Below, piece by piece: positions 36,290 through 44,628 of a stretch of 64,000 nucleotides of DNA (positions are counted from its first letter, which is position 1; every line of letters starts with the position of its first letter). The notes below the pieces were generated by a model. It was given only the letters and a program-made list of their open reading frames with translations. It was not told the origin of the DNA and made no database searches. Both the position numbers and the translations under genes were made by a program. The stretch comes from Tetzosporium hominis (GTDB lineage: Bacteria; Bacillota; Bacilli; Bacillales_A; Planococcaceae), in the NCBI RefSeq assembly GCF_002265435.1, contig NZ_NOKQ01000196.1, positions 124,001 through 188,000 on the forward strand, written 5' to 3'.

Positions 36290-37105
36290 TTAGCGCAAAT
36301 AATCTACAAGTGACGCGGTAAAGAGTTTGCTAGTCGCCGACAATCCCGCTTGATAAACAGCTTCTTCACTTTTCAATTTCGTTAAAATCTCTGCATAATC
36401 CACATCTTCAATCTTGGAGAGCATCTTCGTATGCTCAAGCTTGCTGTCTTCCATTCGACCTTGAATCGAATCCAAACGGTTTTTTCGAGCTCCAACAACA
36501 GACATTGCATCGGCTACTCGGTCATATGACGTTTGGAGTGCTTCGAGATCCACATGTTCGTTAGCTTCTAATCGACTAGACATTTCTTGAAGAGTCGAAA
36601 ACAACCCGTCATCTCCTCCAAATGGTAGTTCAGCAGAAAGAGTTACGGAGACCACAGTTCCTTTACCTACCACAATCTGTTTTTCAGTTCCATCCTGCGG
36701 AAATAATAGTTCTCCGTTAATTTCTGATGACGAAAGGCTTTGAAGTTCTTTAGTTAGTTCCGTTAACTCATTTTGAATAATGTCGCGTTCACCTGAGAAC
36801 ATTACATCGTTATTCGACTGGACACCAAGCTCTTGCACACGTTGCAAGATGCGTGACATGTTTTGTAGCTTATTGTCCACTTCGTCTAAGAACAAGGCAC
36901 TTTGCGATTGATTGGCCTTATACTGTTCCATCTCTCCCAGTTGCTGTTTCAGCTTCATTGCATGAACTGCGCCATGGGGTGAATCGGAAGGACGTAACAA
37001 TTTTTTGCCACTTGAGGCTTGTTCAAACGTGTCAGACATTTTAACCGAACTCTGTTGAAGCCGCTGAGTCGATTGATTATGTAACATCTGGTGACTAATT
37101 CTCAT
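36290..37105 (-). CDS. flgL: Flagellar hook-filament junction protein FlgL (HAP3)
   Basis: The 271-residue protein has the flagellin-like N-terminal helix region (SQRLQQSSV-like, FEQASSGKKLLRPSDSPHGA) and a C-terminal helical pair ending in LFTASLVDYLR. It is the last gene of the flgM-flgN-flgK-flgL operon and builds the outer junction zone. Confidence 0.92.
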   Translation of the reverse strand: MRISHQMLHNQSTQRLQQSSVKMSDTFEQASSGKKLLRPSDSPHGAVHAMKLKQQLGEMEQYKANQSQSALFLDEVDNKLQNMSRILQRVQELGVQSNNDVMFSGERDIIQNELTELTKELQSLSSSEINGELLFPQDGTEKQIVVGKGTVVSVTLSAELPFGGDDGLFSTLQEMSSRLEANEHVDLEALQTSYDRVADAMSVVGARKNRLDSIQGRMEDSKLEHTKMLSKIEDVDYAEILTKLKSEEAVYQAGLSATSKLFTASLVDYLR

Positions 37106-37119
37106 GTAGGTCTCTCCTT

Positions 37120-38244
37120 TTACACACCCATGCGATTGATAATCGTATCGAGCAGTCCATCTGTCGTCGAAACAAGACGAGCTGCTGCGTTGTAAGCATG
37201 TTGGTATTTAATCAAGTTGGACATCTCTTCATCGAGTGAAACACCCATGACTGACTGGCGATCTCGCTCCGTTCCATTCTTTGCAAGTATGGCCGTCTCT
37301 GTTGCACGATTGATGCCTTCAGCTTTTGTCCCAAGCTCACCGACTAGCTTTTGCCATGACGCTAAATGTGTATCAATTGAAGAGGGCTCTTGTTCGAAAT
37401 TGGTAGTTACCGACTGAAGTTTCGATTGGAAATCCTCTAGGGCCCCTAAAGCTTTTTTAATACCCGATAGGGATCCAGATGTCACATTTGACTGGTCCGT
37501 CAAAGCAGATTCCACGGCACGGCCAGCAACTAGTGACGTCCCATCTTGAAGACGAATGCTCACCATGCCTTTTTCCGTTGCCGTCACTTGTATGCCCGCA
37601 AGACCAGACAACTGATCAATCAAGCTATCTCGTTGGTCCATAGCATCGTTGTCGCGACCACCAGAGCGGTAGATTAAATCGTTCAGACCCGCAATAGCCG
37701 TCAGCAACTCATTTGCCTGATTGCGTTCCATTGTCTGTTGGGTTTCTAAGCGACTCGTAATGCCCGCGATCTCTCGGTTCAAATTTTGTGAAGTAGTCGT
37801 AAAGGTCGTCATTCGTTCGTTTAAAACAGCCTTCGCAGCTTCATCGTTTGGATTTATCTGGACCGTCTCCCAGGCCTTCCATACGTCTTGCATGGCTTGC
37901 TGTAAGTTTCCGTCTTCTGTGCCTTGCGCTAGTTTCTCAAGCTCTCCTAACGCATCAGCTTGAACGGACAAATCCGAAGCATTGCTAGCTTGTCCCCAGA
38001 ACTTCGTATCTAAGAACTGATCACGAAGTCGGACAATGGCGTCCGTCAGAACACCCGAGCCGAGCTGTCCATTCGGACTTTGTGAAGTAAACACCCTGTT
38101 AGGTGATGTCGCAGAAGACTGGACATTTTGTCTTGAGTACCCAGGTGTCGCGGCATTTGTCATATTGTGACCAGTAGTATTCAGTTGAGTCTGGGCTGTT
38201 GAAATTCCGCGTTTCCCTACTTCAAGTCCTTGAAATGTCGACAT
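37120..38244 (-). CDS. flgK: Flagellar hook-filament junction protein FlgK (HAP1), short form
   Basis: The 374-residue protein has the FlgK N-terminal motif (STFQGLEVGKRGISTAQTQL, NTTGHNMTNAATPGYSRQNV) and the C-terminal motif (LDEEMSNLIKYQHAYNAAAR). B. subtilis FlgK has 507 residues, so the surface-exposed middle domains are reduced here. The frame is continuous, so it is a compact version, not a broken gene. Confidence 0.92.
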   Translation of the reverse strand: MSTFQGLEVGKRGISTAQTQLNTTGHNMTNAATPGYSRQNVQSSATSPNRVFTSQSPNGQLGSGVLTDAIVRLRDQFLDTKFWGQASNASDLSVQADALGELEKLAQGTEDGNLQQAMQDVWKAWETVQINPNDEAAKAVLNERMTTFTTTSQNLNREIAGITSRLETQQTMERNQANELLTAIAGLNDLIYRSGGRDNDAMDQRDSLIDQLSGLAGIQVTATEKGMVSIRLQDGTSLVAGRAVESALTDQSNVTSGSLSGIKKALGALEDFQSKLQSVTTNFEQEPSSIDTHLASWQKLVGELGTKAEGINRATETAILAKNGTERDRQSVMGVSLDEEMSNLIKYQHAYNAAARLVSTTDGLLDTIINRMGV

Positions 38245-38258
38245 CTAAAGTCCTCCTG

Positions 38259-38639
38259 TTATGCTTTATGATCGAATGCCATTGGGCGGCTCTGAACCTG
38301 CGCTTGGCGTGGTTGATAGCCTGGTGAATCGTTCTGTTCCGTTAACTGGCTCAACATATGTTGGGTGAATTGCAAAGCATCTCGAAGCAATTCCTCATTC
38401 ACTTTGAGCTGCTCTCTGAGGGCAAGTTGATAGCGAACCAGTTCGCTTCCCACATCTTCAGATACTTCAGTTAAGCTTTGTCTTTCAAATTGGGAAAGCT
38501 GTTTCAGAAGCGTAATTTCTTGTTTGTTTAATAGATCCAGTTCAGTGACTTCACGGTTCACGATGGCTTGCTGCTTCTTTTGAGCAACATCTAGTAGCTC
38601 GCTCATATAGTGTAGCATGGTCGTTCCTTGTTCACTCAT
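38259..38639 (-). CDS. flgN: Flagellar export chaperone FlgN
   Basis: The 126-residue, mostly helical acidic protein has the size and position of FlgN, the chaperone for FlgK and FlgL, between flgM and flgK. Its sequence (LLDVAQKKQQAIVNREVTEL, EITLLKQLSQFERQ) fits the FlgN fold. It overlaps the end of flgM by four bases. Confidence 0.85.
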   Translation of the reverse strand: MSEQGTTMLHYMSELLDVAQKKQQAIVNREVTELDLLNKQEITLLKQLSQFERQSLTEVSEDVGSELVRYQLALREQLKVNEELLRDALQFTQHMLSQLTEQNDSPGYQPRQAQVQSRPMAFDHKA

Positions 38640-38920
38640 TGGTTGTCTCCTTGTTTTCCTAACCAGAAATCGGTGAGGTCTTGTGCAATTCGTTTGCTAT
38701 CCACTTGGAAAGTTCCCATCTCTATTTGTTGCTTCAATGCTTGAACTTTCTCTTGTCGAATAGCATCTTTTGCCGATTTATTGTAAAGTTCCTGTGCTTG
38801 GTTTGAGATTTGAACATGGTCTTCACTCGAACCTGGTGTTGCGGGTTTGACTTGCTGGACTTTCACCGTCTTCGGATACGTGTGAACATGGGGAGAGTTC
38901 CCGGTTTTATCCACATTCAT
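38636..38920 (-). CDS. flgM: Anti-sigma-28 factor FlgM
   Basis: The product (94 residues) has a disordered N-terminus and the sigma-28-binding C-terminal helices (HVQISNQAQELYNKS, IRQEKVQALKQQIEMGTFQV, DSKRIAQDL). It holds SigD inactive until it is exported through the finished hook. The ATG at 38920 follows AAGGTGG by eight bases; a GTG at 38932 lacks a site. A sigma-D promoter lies just upstream, giving autoregulation. Confidence 0.9.
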   Translation of the reverse strand: MNVDKTGNSPHVHTYPKTVKVQQVKPATPGSSEDHVQISNQAQELYNKSAKDAIRQEKVQALKQQIEMGTFQVDSKRIAQDLTDFWLGKQGDNQ

Positions 38921-38945
38921 TTCTGTCACCACCTTGTTACTTATA

Positions 38946-38972
38946 GTATCGGATCAATTTCCTATTTGTTTA
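38946..38972 (-). promoter_or_regulatory. Sigma-D promoter of the flgM-flgN-flgK-flgL operon
   Basis: On the minus strand TAAA, 15 bp, TCCGATAC; the consensus is TAAA-N15-GCCGATAT. It starts four bases beyond the fliL stop and lies 26 bp upstream of the flgM ATG. Confidence 0.85.
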
Positions 38973-38976
38973 GTCC

Positions 38977-39402
38977 CTATTGTACTTTAAATTCCGTCAC
39001 CATGACACGAACTACTTTGTGATCCGGGACGATGTCTTGTACTGCCGTCTGCATCATGGTCTCGAGCGTTTCAAGTCCCTTTGGCCCTTGAACGTCTTCT
39101 CGAGTTAGACTCGTCATCGTTGAAATAACTGCAGCTCGTACTTCTGGACTGTAATGATCAAGTTGCTCTCGCCCCTCGACTTCTTCCATCTCTACTGCGA
39201 ACTGGACGATAGAAAATTCGTTAGTAGCTAAATTTGTAGTAATGGTGTCGGTCATGAACCGCTTCAACGCAATCTCTTCAATTTTTTTTGCTTCTTCTGC
39301 AGCAGCTGCTTTATCTTGGTAATATCCGTAGCCAAAGTACCCTCCAATAGGAATTGCCAAAGCTATGACTACAATGATCAGTATGCGCTTCATGGTGCTC
39401 AC
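38977..39402 (-). CDS. fliL: Flagellar basal body-associated protein FliL
   Basis: The 141-residue protein has one N-terminal membrane helix (ILIIVVIALAIPIGGYFGYG) and a FliL extracytoplasmic domain (RFMTDTITTNLATNEFSIVQ, DHYSPEVRAAVISTMTSLTR, VMVTEFKVQ end). It surrounds and supports the stator. In Bacillus fliL lies before fliM; here it follows motB and overlaps it by four bases, placing it directly with its functional partners. Confidence 0.88.
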   Translation of the reverse strand: MSTMKRILIIVVIALAIPIGGYFGYGYYQDKAAAAEEAKKIEEIALKRFMTDTITTNLATNEFSIVQFAVEMEEVEGREQLDHYSPEVRAAVISTMTSLTREDVQGPKGLETLETMMQTAVQDIVPDHKVVRVMVTEFKVQ

Positions 39403-40226
39403 TCCTCTAACTCTTGTTCTATAAAGCGCGAAATGACAATTTCCACGCGCCGATTCTCAGCTTTACCCTGTGCTGTGTCATTACTAGCAATCGGGCGGTA
39501 TTCTCCGTAACCGGTCGCACTGAACTTTCTTGGATCAAGTTCGGAATTTTCCAAGATGATTTTCATAAAGTTGATGGCTCGAGCAGAGCTGAGTTCCCAG
39601 TTCGTAGGATATTCTGACTGATTCGTTGGGACGTTATCGGTATGTCCTTCAATATAAATCGTCCGAGGTACTTCAGATTCGAACATTTGTGAGATTTCTC
39701 TGGCAAGTTTAGCAGCATCTCCATTCAAGTCAGCACTACCTGACTCGTATAAGACACCTTCTCGTAGCTTGACCACTAGACCTCTGTTATCAAGTTCCGT
39801 AGTGACACGTGCTTCGATTCCATTCTCTTCTGCAAATTCTTGGAATGCTTGCTGCATCTGTTCAAGCTCTTTTTGATCTTGTGCGGCTGTGTAAAGCTCC
39901 GTTGCATCGATTTCAACATCAGAGTCTCCTCCAGCACCCGGTTCTGTTTCCGTATCATCTTTCTCCACTTCTTGATCAATGATGGATGGAATCTGACTCG
40001 ACGTCCCGTCATCTTCCATGTCTGTTGGAGAGTTGGAATCTAATATCCCGGTTCCGCCATCCAGTTCACTGGCAAAAGATTCCGCAACCGCCTCAAACTT
40101 TTTTTGATCAATCTGACTTGAAGCAAACAACACGATGAACAGGGCAAGAAGTAAAGTTAATATATCCGCGTAGGGAATGAGCCAAGACTCGTCAATATGT
40201 TCATCATGTTTCTTTTTACGCTTCAA
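39399..40226 (-). CDS. motB: Stator protein MotB
   Basis: The product (about 275 residues) has a basic N-terminus, one membrane helix with the ion-carrying Asp in IPYADILTLLLALFIVLFAS, and a C-terminal OmpA-like peptidoglycan-binding domain (YIEGHTDNVPTN, NWELSSARAINFMK, ENRRVEI). The helix resembles H+-type MotB more than Na+-type MotS. The TTG at 40226 has AGGTG six bases upstream; a GTG at 40235 is an alternative. It overlaps the end of motA. Confidence 0.92.
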   Translation of the reverse strand: MKRKKKHDEHIDESWLIPYADILTLLLALFIVLFASSQIDQKKFEAVAESFASELDGGTGILDSNSPTDMEDDGTSSQIPSIIDQEVEKDDTETEPGAGGDSDVEIDATELYTAAQDQKELEQMQQAFQEFAEENGIEARVTTELDNRGLVVKLREGVLYESGSADLNGDAAKLAREISQMFESEVPRTIYIEGHTDNVPTNQSEYPTNWELSSARAINFMKIILENSELDPRKFSATGYGEYRPIASNDTAQGKAENRRVEIVISRFIEQELEE

Positions 40227-41040
40227 CTTCGTCACCTACTTTATCAGTGCCTTTCTTACCAACAGGTACTGTCAAATCACGTTCTTTTGAAGGCAAGTAG
40301 GTCTTCAACTTCTCCTCCACGACTCGAGCCGGTAAGCCTTCTTGCACGGCCAAGATTCCTTCAATCATGATTTGCTTGATTTGCACTTCATTAGCTGTCT
40401 TTTGCTTCAATTTATTTGCAAATGGATGCCACATGACATAGCCGGAGAAAATCCCAAACAAGGTGGCGATGAACGCAGCTGAAATGGACTTCCCTAAAAG
40501 GGCTACGTCTTCTAAGTGACTTAGTGCCGCTACAAGACCAATTACCGCGCCTAGTACTCCTAGTGTAGGAGCATAGGTACCCGCTTGAGTAAAAATCTTC
40601 GCTCCAACTGCATGCCGTTCTTCCATTGCCGCAATATCCTCTTCAAGTAGATCTCGGATCATATCCTTAGACTCCCCATCTACTACCATGCGCAGACCAC
40701 GTCGCAAAAACTCATCATCGGTCTGCTCACTTGCATCTTCTAATGCAAGCAACCCTTCACGACGTGCAAGAACAGTCCAAGCAGAGAATAACGGAATTAA
40801 ATCACGAACTGTGTAGCTTTTAGAGTCTTTAAAGATGATTCCAAATAGTTTCGGAATCTTTTTGAATTCTTCCATCGGAAACGCAATCAAAATACAAGCA
40901 AGCGTTCCCGCAAATATAATTACAAGTGCCGCTCCGTTAAGTAAAACGGTTGGACTTGAACCTTTCAAAATCAAACCACCGACAAGCACAACAAAGGCAA
41001 ATATAAACCCTATCCATGATGTACGATCCATTGCTGACAC
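40216..41040 (-). CDS. motA: Stator protein MotA
   Basis: The 274-residue protein has four membrane helices, the cytoplasmic loop with charged residues that meet FliG (SAWTVLARREGLLALEDASE, EFLRRGLRMVVDG), and the TLGVLGAVIGLVAALSHLED segment. It forms the stator with MotB. It follows fliS by seven bases, inside the flaG-fliD operon instead of a separate motAB unit. Confidence 0.93.
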   Translation of the reverse strand: MSAMDRTSWIGFIFAFVVLVGGLILKGSSPTVLLNGAALVIIFAGTLACILIAFPMEEFKKIPKLFGIIFKDSKSYTVRDLIPLFSAWTVLARREGLLALEDASEQTDDEFLRRGLRMVVDGESKDMIRDLLEEDIAAMEERHAVGAKIFTQAGTYAPTLGVLGAVIGLVAALSHLEDVALLGKSISAAFIATLFGIFSGYVMWHPFANKLKQKTANEVQIKQIMIEGILAVQEGLPARVVEEKLKTYLPSKERDLTVPVGKKGTDKVGDEVEA

Positions 41041-41047
41041 CTCTTCC

Positions 41048-41419
41048 CTATACGCTTGCAGCGGTTTTCATCATCGTCTTCCATGTATCCCGAAGTTCTG
41101 TCACAAGTTCTTCCGCAACTGCGAGCTTCGCTTGATCATTTGTTGTATTTGCTTCAACTAACTGCTGGTTAATAAATTCATAGAGTGCATCTAGATTTTC
41201 TGAAATCGGCACGTCCATATCTAAAGTAATTCTGAATTGGGAAATGATAGCTTGTGCTTTCAGTAAATTAGTATGTTTCTGTTCAATTTTCCCTTCTTCG
41301 AGTGCCTTGTTGGCAAGCTTGATAAACTTCAAGCAACCATTATAGAGCATCAAAGAAAGCTCTTGAGGCGTAGCTGTTTGGACGGCTGTAGTCTGATATG
41401 TTTGGTACGCACTATGCAC
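41048..41419 (-). CDS. fliS: Flagellin export chaperone FliS
   Basis: The 123-residue helical protein has the FliS motif YQTYQTTAVQTATPQELSLM, LYNGCLKFIKLANKAL and the DMDVPISENLDALYEFINQQ segment. It binds flagellin until export. In Bacillus FliS also binds FliW. Confidence 0.94.
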   Translation of the reverse strand: MHSAYQTYQTTAVQTATPQELSLMLYNGCLKFIKLANKALEEGKIEQKHTNLLKAQAIISQFRITLDMDVPISENLDALYEFINQQLVEANTTNDQAKLAVAEELVTELRDTWKTMMKTAASV

Positions 41420-41434
41420 GTTGCTTATCCTCCT

Positions 41435-41767
41435 TTACTCTCTTGAATCAAAAAATGAGCCTTGGACATCTGCTTGTTGCCGATATGCCTTTGAGGCTAC
41501 CTGCTTCTCTCGAACCGAGCGAACTTGCTCGGCAGTATGGGCAAAAATACGTTCCATCTTCTTTTGAACTTGTTGATTTAGTTCTACAAAGCCTTTTATA
41601 GGCTCTCTATTCCAATTGTCTAGCAGTGCTTGACGTTGTAGTAGAACTTGTTGTAGATTTTCGATTCCCACGTCTAATGAATCCGCGTTTAAATTAGCTA
41701 AAGTCTGGTCACAGATGGCGTTCAATTGTGATGTCACTGTGACTAATGGATGTTCAGTCGCTGCCAT
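41435..41767 (-). CDS. FliT-like flagellar chaperone (tentative)
   Basis: The product (about 110 residues) is mostly helical, with ENLQQVLLQRQALLDNWNRE in the middle, resembling FliT-type FliD chaperones in size and character. It sits between fliD and fliS; in B. subtilis fliT follows fliS. The ATG at 41767 overlaps the end of fliD and follows GGTGG by eight bases. Sequence identity to known FliT is too low to be sure by eye. Confidence 0.6.
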   Translation of the reverse strand: MAATEHPLVTVTSQLNAICDQTLANLNADSLDVGIENLQQVLLQRQALLDNWNREPIKGFVELNQQVQKKMERIFAHTAEQVRSVREKQVASKAYRQQADVQGSFFDSRE

Positions 41768-41768
41768 T

Positions 41769-43265
41769 TTAGAATCCACCCATCATATTTTGCTGAATCC
41801 AAGAACTTTGCTGGTTCATTTGGTTCATTGCGCTCTCCATAGCCGAAAACTGTTTCCAGTAACGGTCTTCAATACCTACTAAACGATCTTGCCACGTACG
41901 GATTTGTTGATCCATAGATTTGAGTCGTTGTGTAAGCGCACTGTTATCAGTTAGTGAATTGGGAGCTCCTGCTCGAGCAGAAAGTTTTCGTACCGACTCA
42001 TTCACTTCTTTGTACACACGCTCTGCAACTCCTGTTGCTCCTGTTTTAGCCGTGAATAACTGCATCACTTCATCTGGTTTTTCAGCAAGTGCTTGGCGTA
42101 GCTTCGTCTCGTCAATATTGAGCTTTCCGCCTTCACGGAAATTCCCTGTTGAAATACCAATCGCTGATAACGTGTTCAGAGCACCCGCAGGTAACCCTTC
42201 TACTGAGTCTGAGAACGCCCGGCGGAGACTTGTTAATGTGTCACGAAGAATGGGGTCGGAACGGAGTAAGCCGCTCTTCGCTTTTTCTTCCCACAATTTG
42301 ACTTCGCTCTCGCTCATTTCCTTCCGTTGCTCGTCAGTAAGTGGAGGGAAGTCTCTGTAGCGAGTCTCCGTCACCTGCTTCTCGAACTTCTCAATCATTT
42401 CGTTATAAGCCGTGATAGCTTTTTTGATGGATTCAAACGGCGCATCGGTGTTGGATGACACGGTCACCGTTGAGGTGCCGACTGCTTTGAGATCGACTGT
42501 CAATCCGTTTACAGTTGCCGTATTTGTAGTAAGACCTGTAACGGGAATGCCGTCGTATAAAAAGCTGCCATTTGCTGCTGCCGTGACGTTTGTAGTTCCT
42601 GCTGTAGCAGTGGAAAGTTGCTGAATCCCAGGCTCTCCTAGCACACGTTCTCCGAGCTCCGGCGTACTGAACTCAATCGTAAAGTTTTGGTTGTCTCCCA
42701 TGTTCTTAGTTGAGAAGAAAAAGCGAGACGTCGTATCGTCAAAGCCTGCTCGAAGCTCCGTAGTTTGACCCGCAGTGGCTGTTTGAATCTTTGATGCCAC
42801 TTCTGCCATCGTCATCGTATCTGTGATATCAACTGCCGCACCCACAACTGCGCCACTAGCATCTTTAATAGTAATGGTTCCAGCCGTCCCCACTGCTGAA
42901 GTGCCTTTTGTCTTTGTGCCATCGGTCTCTTTGATTTCTGTTGCAGAGTGGACTTTTGCACCTTGAGCGAGCGACTGAACAGTAATTTCATAGCTTCCCG
43001 GAACCGTAGCACCTGTTGCACGAGCTGACGCAGCAGTACCAGAAGTCGAAGCTGTATAAGCATTGAAAGCACTGCTGAAACGCAATCCTTCAAATGCCGA
43101 ACGGAAGCTAGTTAATGCTAAATTTGTGGAGCGGTAGGCATCTTTTTGCCACTCGGTCCAAGTCTTTTTTTGACTGAGCTTGTCTAAAGGAATTCGCTCT
43201 GCTGTCATCATTTCTTTTACCATATAATCAATGTCCATTCCGGACCCTAATCCTGTGATTCTCAT
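41769..43265 (-). CDS. fliD: Flagellar filament cap protein FliD (HAP2)
   Basis: The 498-residue protein has the FliD N-terminal motif (ITGLGSGMDIDYMVKEMMTA, PLDKLSQKKTWTEWQKDAYR) and C-terminal segment (IEDRYWKQFSAMESAMNQMN). The middle is rich in Thr, Ala and Gly, as expected for exposed domains. It caps the filament tip. Confidence 0.94.
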   Translation of the reverse strand: MRITGLGSGMDIDYMVKEMMTAERIPLDKLSQKKTWTEWQKDAYRSTNLALTSFRSAFEGLRFSSAFNAYTASTSGTAASARATGATVPGSYEITVQSLAQGAKVHSATEIKETDGTKTKGTSAVGTAGTITIKDASGAVVGAAVDITDTMTMAEVASKIQTATAGQTTELRAGFDDTTSRFFFSTKNMGDNQNFTIEFSTPELGERVLGEPGIQQLSTATAGTTNVTAAANGSFLYDGIPVTGLTTNTATVNGLTVDLKAVGTSTVTVSSNTDAPFESIKKAITAYNEMIEKFEKQVTETRYRDFPPLTDEQRKEMSESEVKLWEEKAKSGLLRSDPILRDTLTSLRRAFSDSVEGLPAGALNTLSAIGISTGNFREGGKLNIDETKLRQALAEKPDEVMQLFTAKTGATGVAERVYKEVNESVRKLSARAGAPNSLTDNSALTQRLKSMDQQIRTWQDRLVGIEDRYWKQFSAMESAMNQMNQQSSWIQQNMMGGF

Positions 43266-43278
43266 CTTATCACCTCAT

Positions 43279-43620
43279 TTAATAGCGTTCGTCGACCAGT
43301 AATCCTAGCTTCTGCGCAACGGACGCATAATAATCCAATACTTTTCTACTCGGAATCTCACGCAGCACTTCTTCAGTTTGCGGATCAATCACTTGTACGA
43401 AGTAATCGTTTAATTTTTCATGAAGTTGAAAGCGAATTTCGGTCGCATGTGGAGCCATCCAGTCATTCATCTGGTTGATTCTTTCCTCGACGTCATGTTT
43501 TGAAAGCGGTTCTTGATTTTTATCTGGTAGCTTCTTAAAACTCAACTTTATAGTAGGCTCAATTTTTACGTCTTCCCCAACTTTTGCTGGTTCTGGAAAG
43601 GTCAGTGATTGGATGTCCAT
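43279..43620 (-). CDS. flaG: FlaG-family flagellar protein
   Basis: The 113-residue protein ends with the FlaG domain (LNDYFVQVIDPQTEEVLREI, PSRKVLDYYASVAQKLGLLV). It is thought to influence filament length. First gene of the flaG-fliD-fliT-like-fliS-motA-motB-fliL operon, behind a sigma-D promoter. Confidence 0.88.
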   Translation of the reverse strand: MDIQSLTFPEPAKVGEDVKIEPTIKLSFKKLPDKNQEPLSKHDVEERINQMNDWMAPHATEIRFQLHEKLNDYFVQVIDPQTEEVLREIPSRKVLDYYASVAQKLGLLVDERY

Positions 43621-43655
43621 GGCATATATCGCTCCTTCGTCGCTCGTTATATGTT

Positions 43656-43682
43656 ATATCGGTAGCTTTTGAGGAAACTTTA
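43656..43682 (-). promoter_or_regulatory. Sigma-D promoter of the flaG-fliD-motAB operon
   Basis: On the minus strand TAAA, 15 bp, ACCGATAT. It lies 36 bp upstream of the flaG ATG. If the operon is continuous, motA, motB and fliL are also under sigma-D control. Confidence 0.85.
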
Positions 43683-43701
43683 GACGAAATCTAGAAAAGA
43701 T

Positions 43702-43763
43702 GCTCCTAAGGAAGATTTCAATAAAACAAGTTAAGTCTTTTTGTTGAAATCTTTCCTGGGAGC
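43702..43763. repeat. 20-bp inverted repeat with 22-base loop
   Basis: The arms (43702-43721, 43744-43763) pair with about three mismatches: GCTCCTAAGGAAGATTTCAA against TTGAAATCTTTCCTGGGAGC. There is no T tract typical of a terminator. It lies between the flaG promoter and the muramidase terminator. Role unknown. Confidence 0.65.
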
Positions 43764-43785
43764 GAGTTTAGTTAGACGATCGGAT

Positions 43786-43818
43786 AAAAAATAAAAACAC
43801 TTGCATCGGCAAGTGTTT
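43786..43818 (-). terminator. Terminator of the flagellar muramidase gene
   Basis: AAACACTTGC pairs with GCAAGTGTTT around a four-base loop, followed on the minus strand by TTATTTTTTAT. It overlaps the stop codon. Confidence 0.85.
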
Positions 43819-44512
43819 AAGCGAAAGCATTCAGTTTTTTAGTAACACCGGTCACCCAGTGATTGTTAAGACCTGTTGGGTCGTTAGATGCTCCAACCGG
43901 TGCATATTTTGCTCCAATTTGAGAAATGGTTGTCAATCCTTGATTCAAGTAATTTCGACGAAGGTTACTCGCCATGCCATCTATGCTTTCTTGCAGTGTC
44001 GAATAGGTACGAAGCCCATTGCGCCCCATCATTCCAGCGACATTATTCTTTTCGAGGATGGCACGAGAGGAACCATTTCCTGTTTCATGCTGCGCGATAG
44101 CGGCTAAAAAAAGCGGATTGAGATTGTATTTTTGCCCTGCTGTGATGAAATCTTTAGCAGTACCAGATAACTTCCCACTTAAATGCTTCTCCATTTCTAA
44201 AAGACCGACTGGACGAAACGACAGTTGATCAATTGTACCAGTATTAGTGACTGCTTGCTGAACCACTGTTTGGATTTGAGAGGTTTCTGGACCTACTGAA
44301 CTCCAATAGACTGGACTCGTTTGAGACGGAGTAACTTGAGAAGTCGGTACCCAGTGCATGGTGGAAGAGCCGCTCATCACGGATTCGAGCATGTTAGAAA
44401 ACAACATAGATTTCGCTGAATCCGTTTGGGACTGATTAGGTGACAGTTGCGGCTGAGATAAAGTTTGCATGGTCTTTAAATAGAACCAGTTGGAATCAAT
44501 GAGCGACGTCAT
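43817..44512 (-). CDS. Putative flagellar glucosaminidase/muramidase, no signal peptide
   Basis: The 231-residue protein has a Ser/Thr/Gln-rich N-terminal 100 residues without a signal peptide and a lysozyme-like C-terminal domain (LAAIAQHETGNGSSRAILEK with Glu143 as likely catalytic acid, NNVAGMMG, ESIDGMASNLRRNYLNQG). It resembles the glucosaminidase domain of FlgJ and LytG-type enzymes. Lying between flagellin and flaG, it may be exported by the flagellar apparatus to open the wall for the rod. AAAGGAG precedes the ATG. Confidence 0.75.
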   Translation of the reverse strand: MTSLIDSNWFYLKTMQTLSQPQLSPNQSQTDSAKSMLFSNMLESVMSGSSTMHWVPTSQVTPSQTSPVYWSSVGPETSQIQTVVQQAVTNTGTIDQLSFRPVGLLEMEKHLSGKLSGTAKDFITAGQKYNLNPLFLAAIAQHETGNGSSRAILEKNNVAGMMGRNGLRTYSTLQESIDGMASNLRRNYLNQGLTTISQIGAKYAPVGASNDPTGLNNHWVTGVTKKLNAFA

Positions 44513-44592
44513 AGGAGACTCCTTTCACGTATTGTTTCTTTTATCATACGGAATCTAGCTCATCGTTGCGAGGACTTTTTGACTTTCCCAAT

Positions 44593-44617
44593 AAAAAAAG
44601 CCCCCCGAAGGAGACTT
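44593..44617 (-). terminator. Terminator of the flagellin gene
   Basis: AGTCTCC, loop TTC, GGGGGGCT with G-U pairs, then TTTTTTTAT on the minus strand. It lies 12 bp past the flagellin stop. Confidence 0.75.
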
Positions 44618-44628
44618 AGTTGTAAAAA

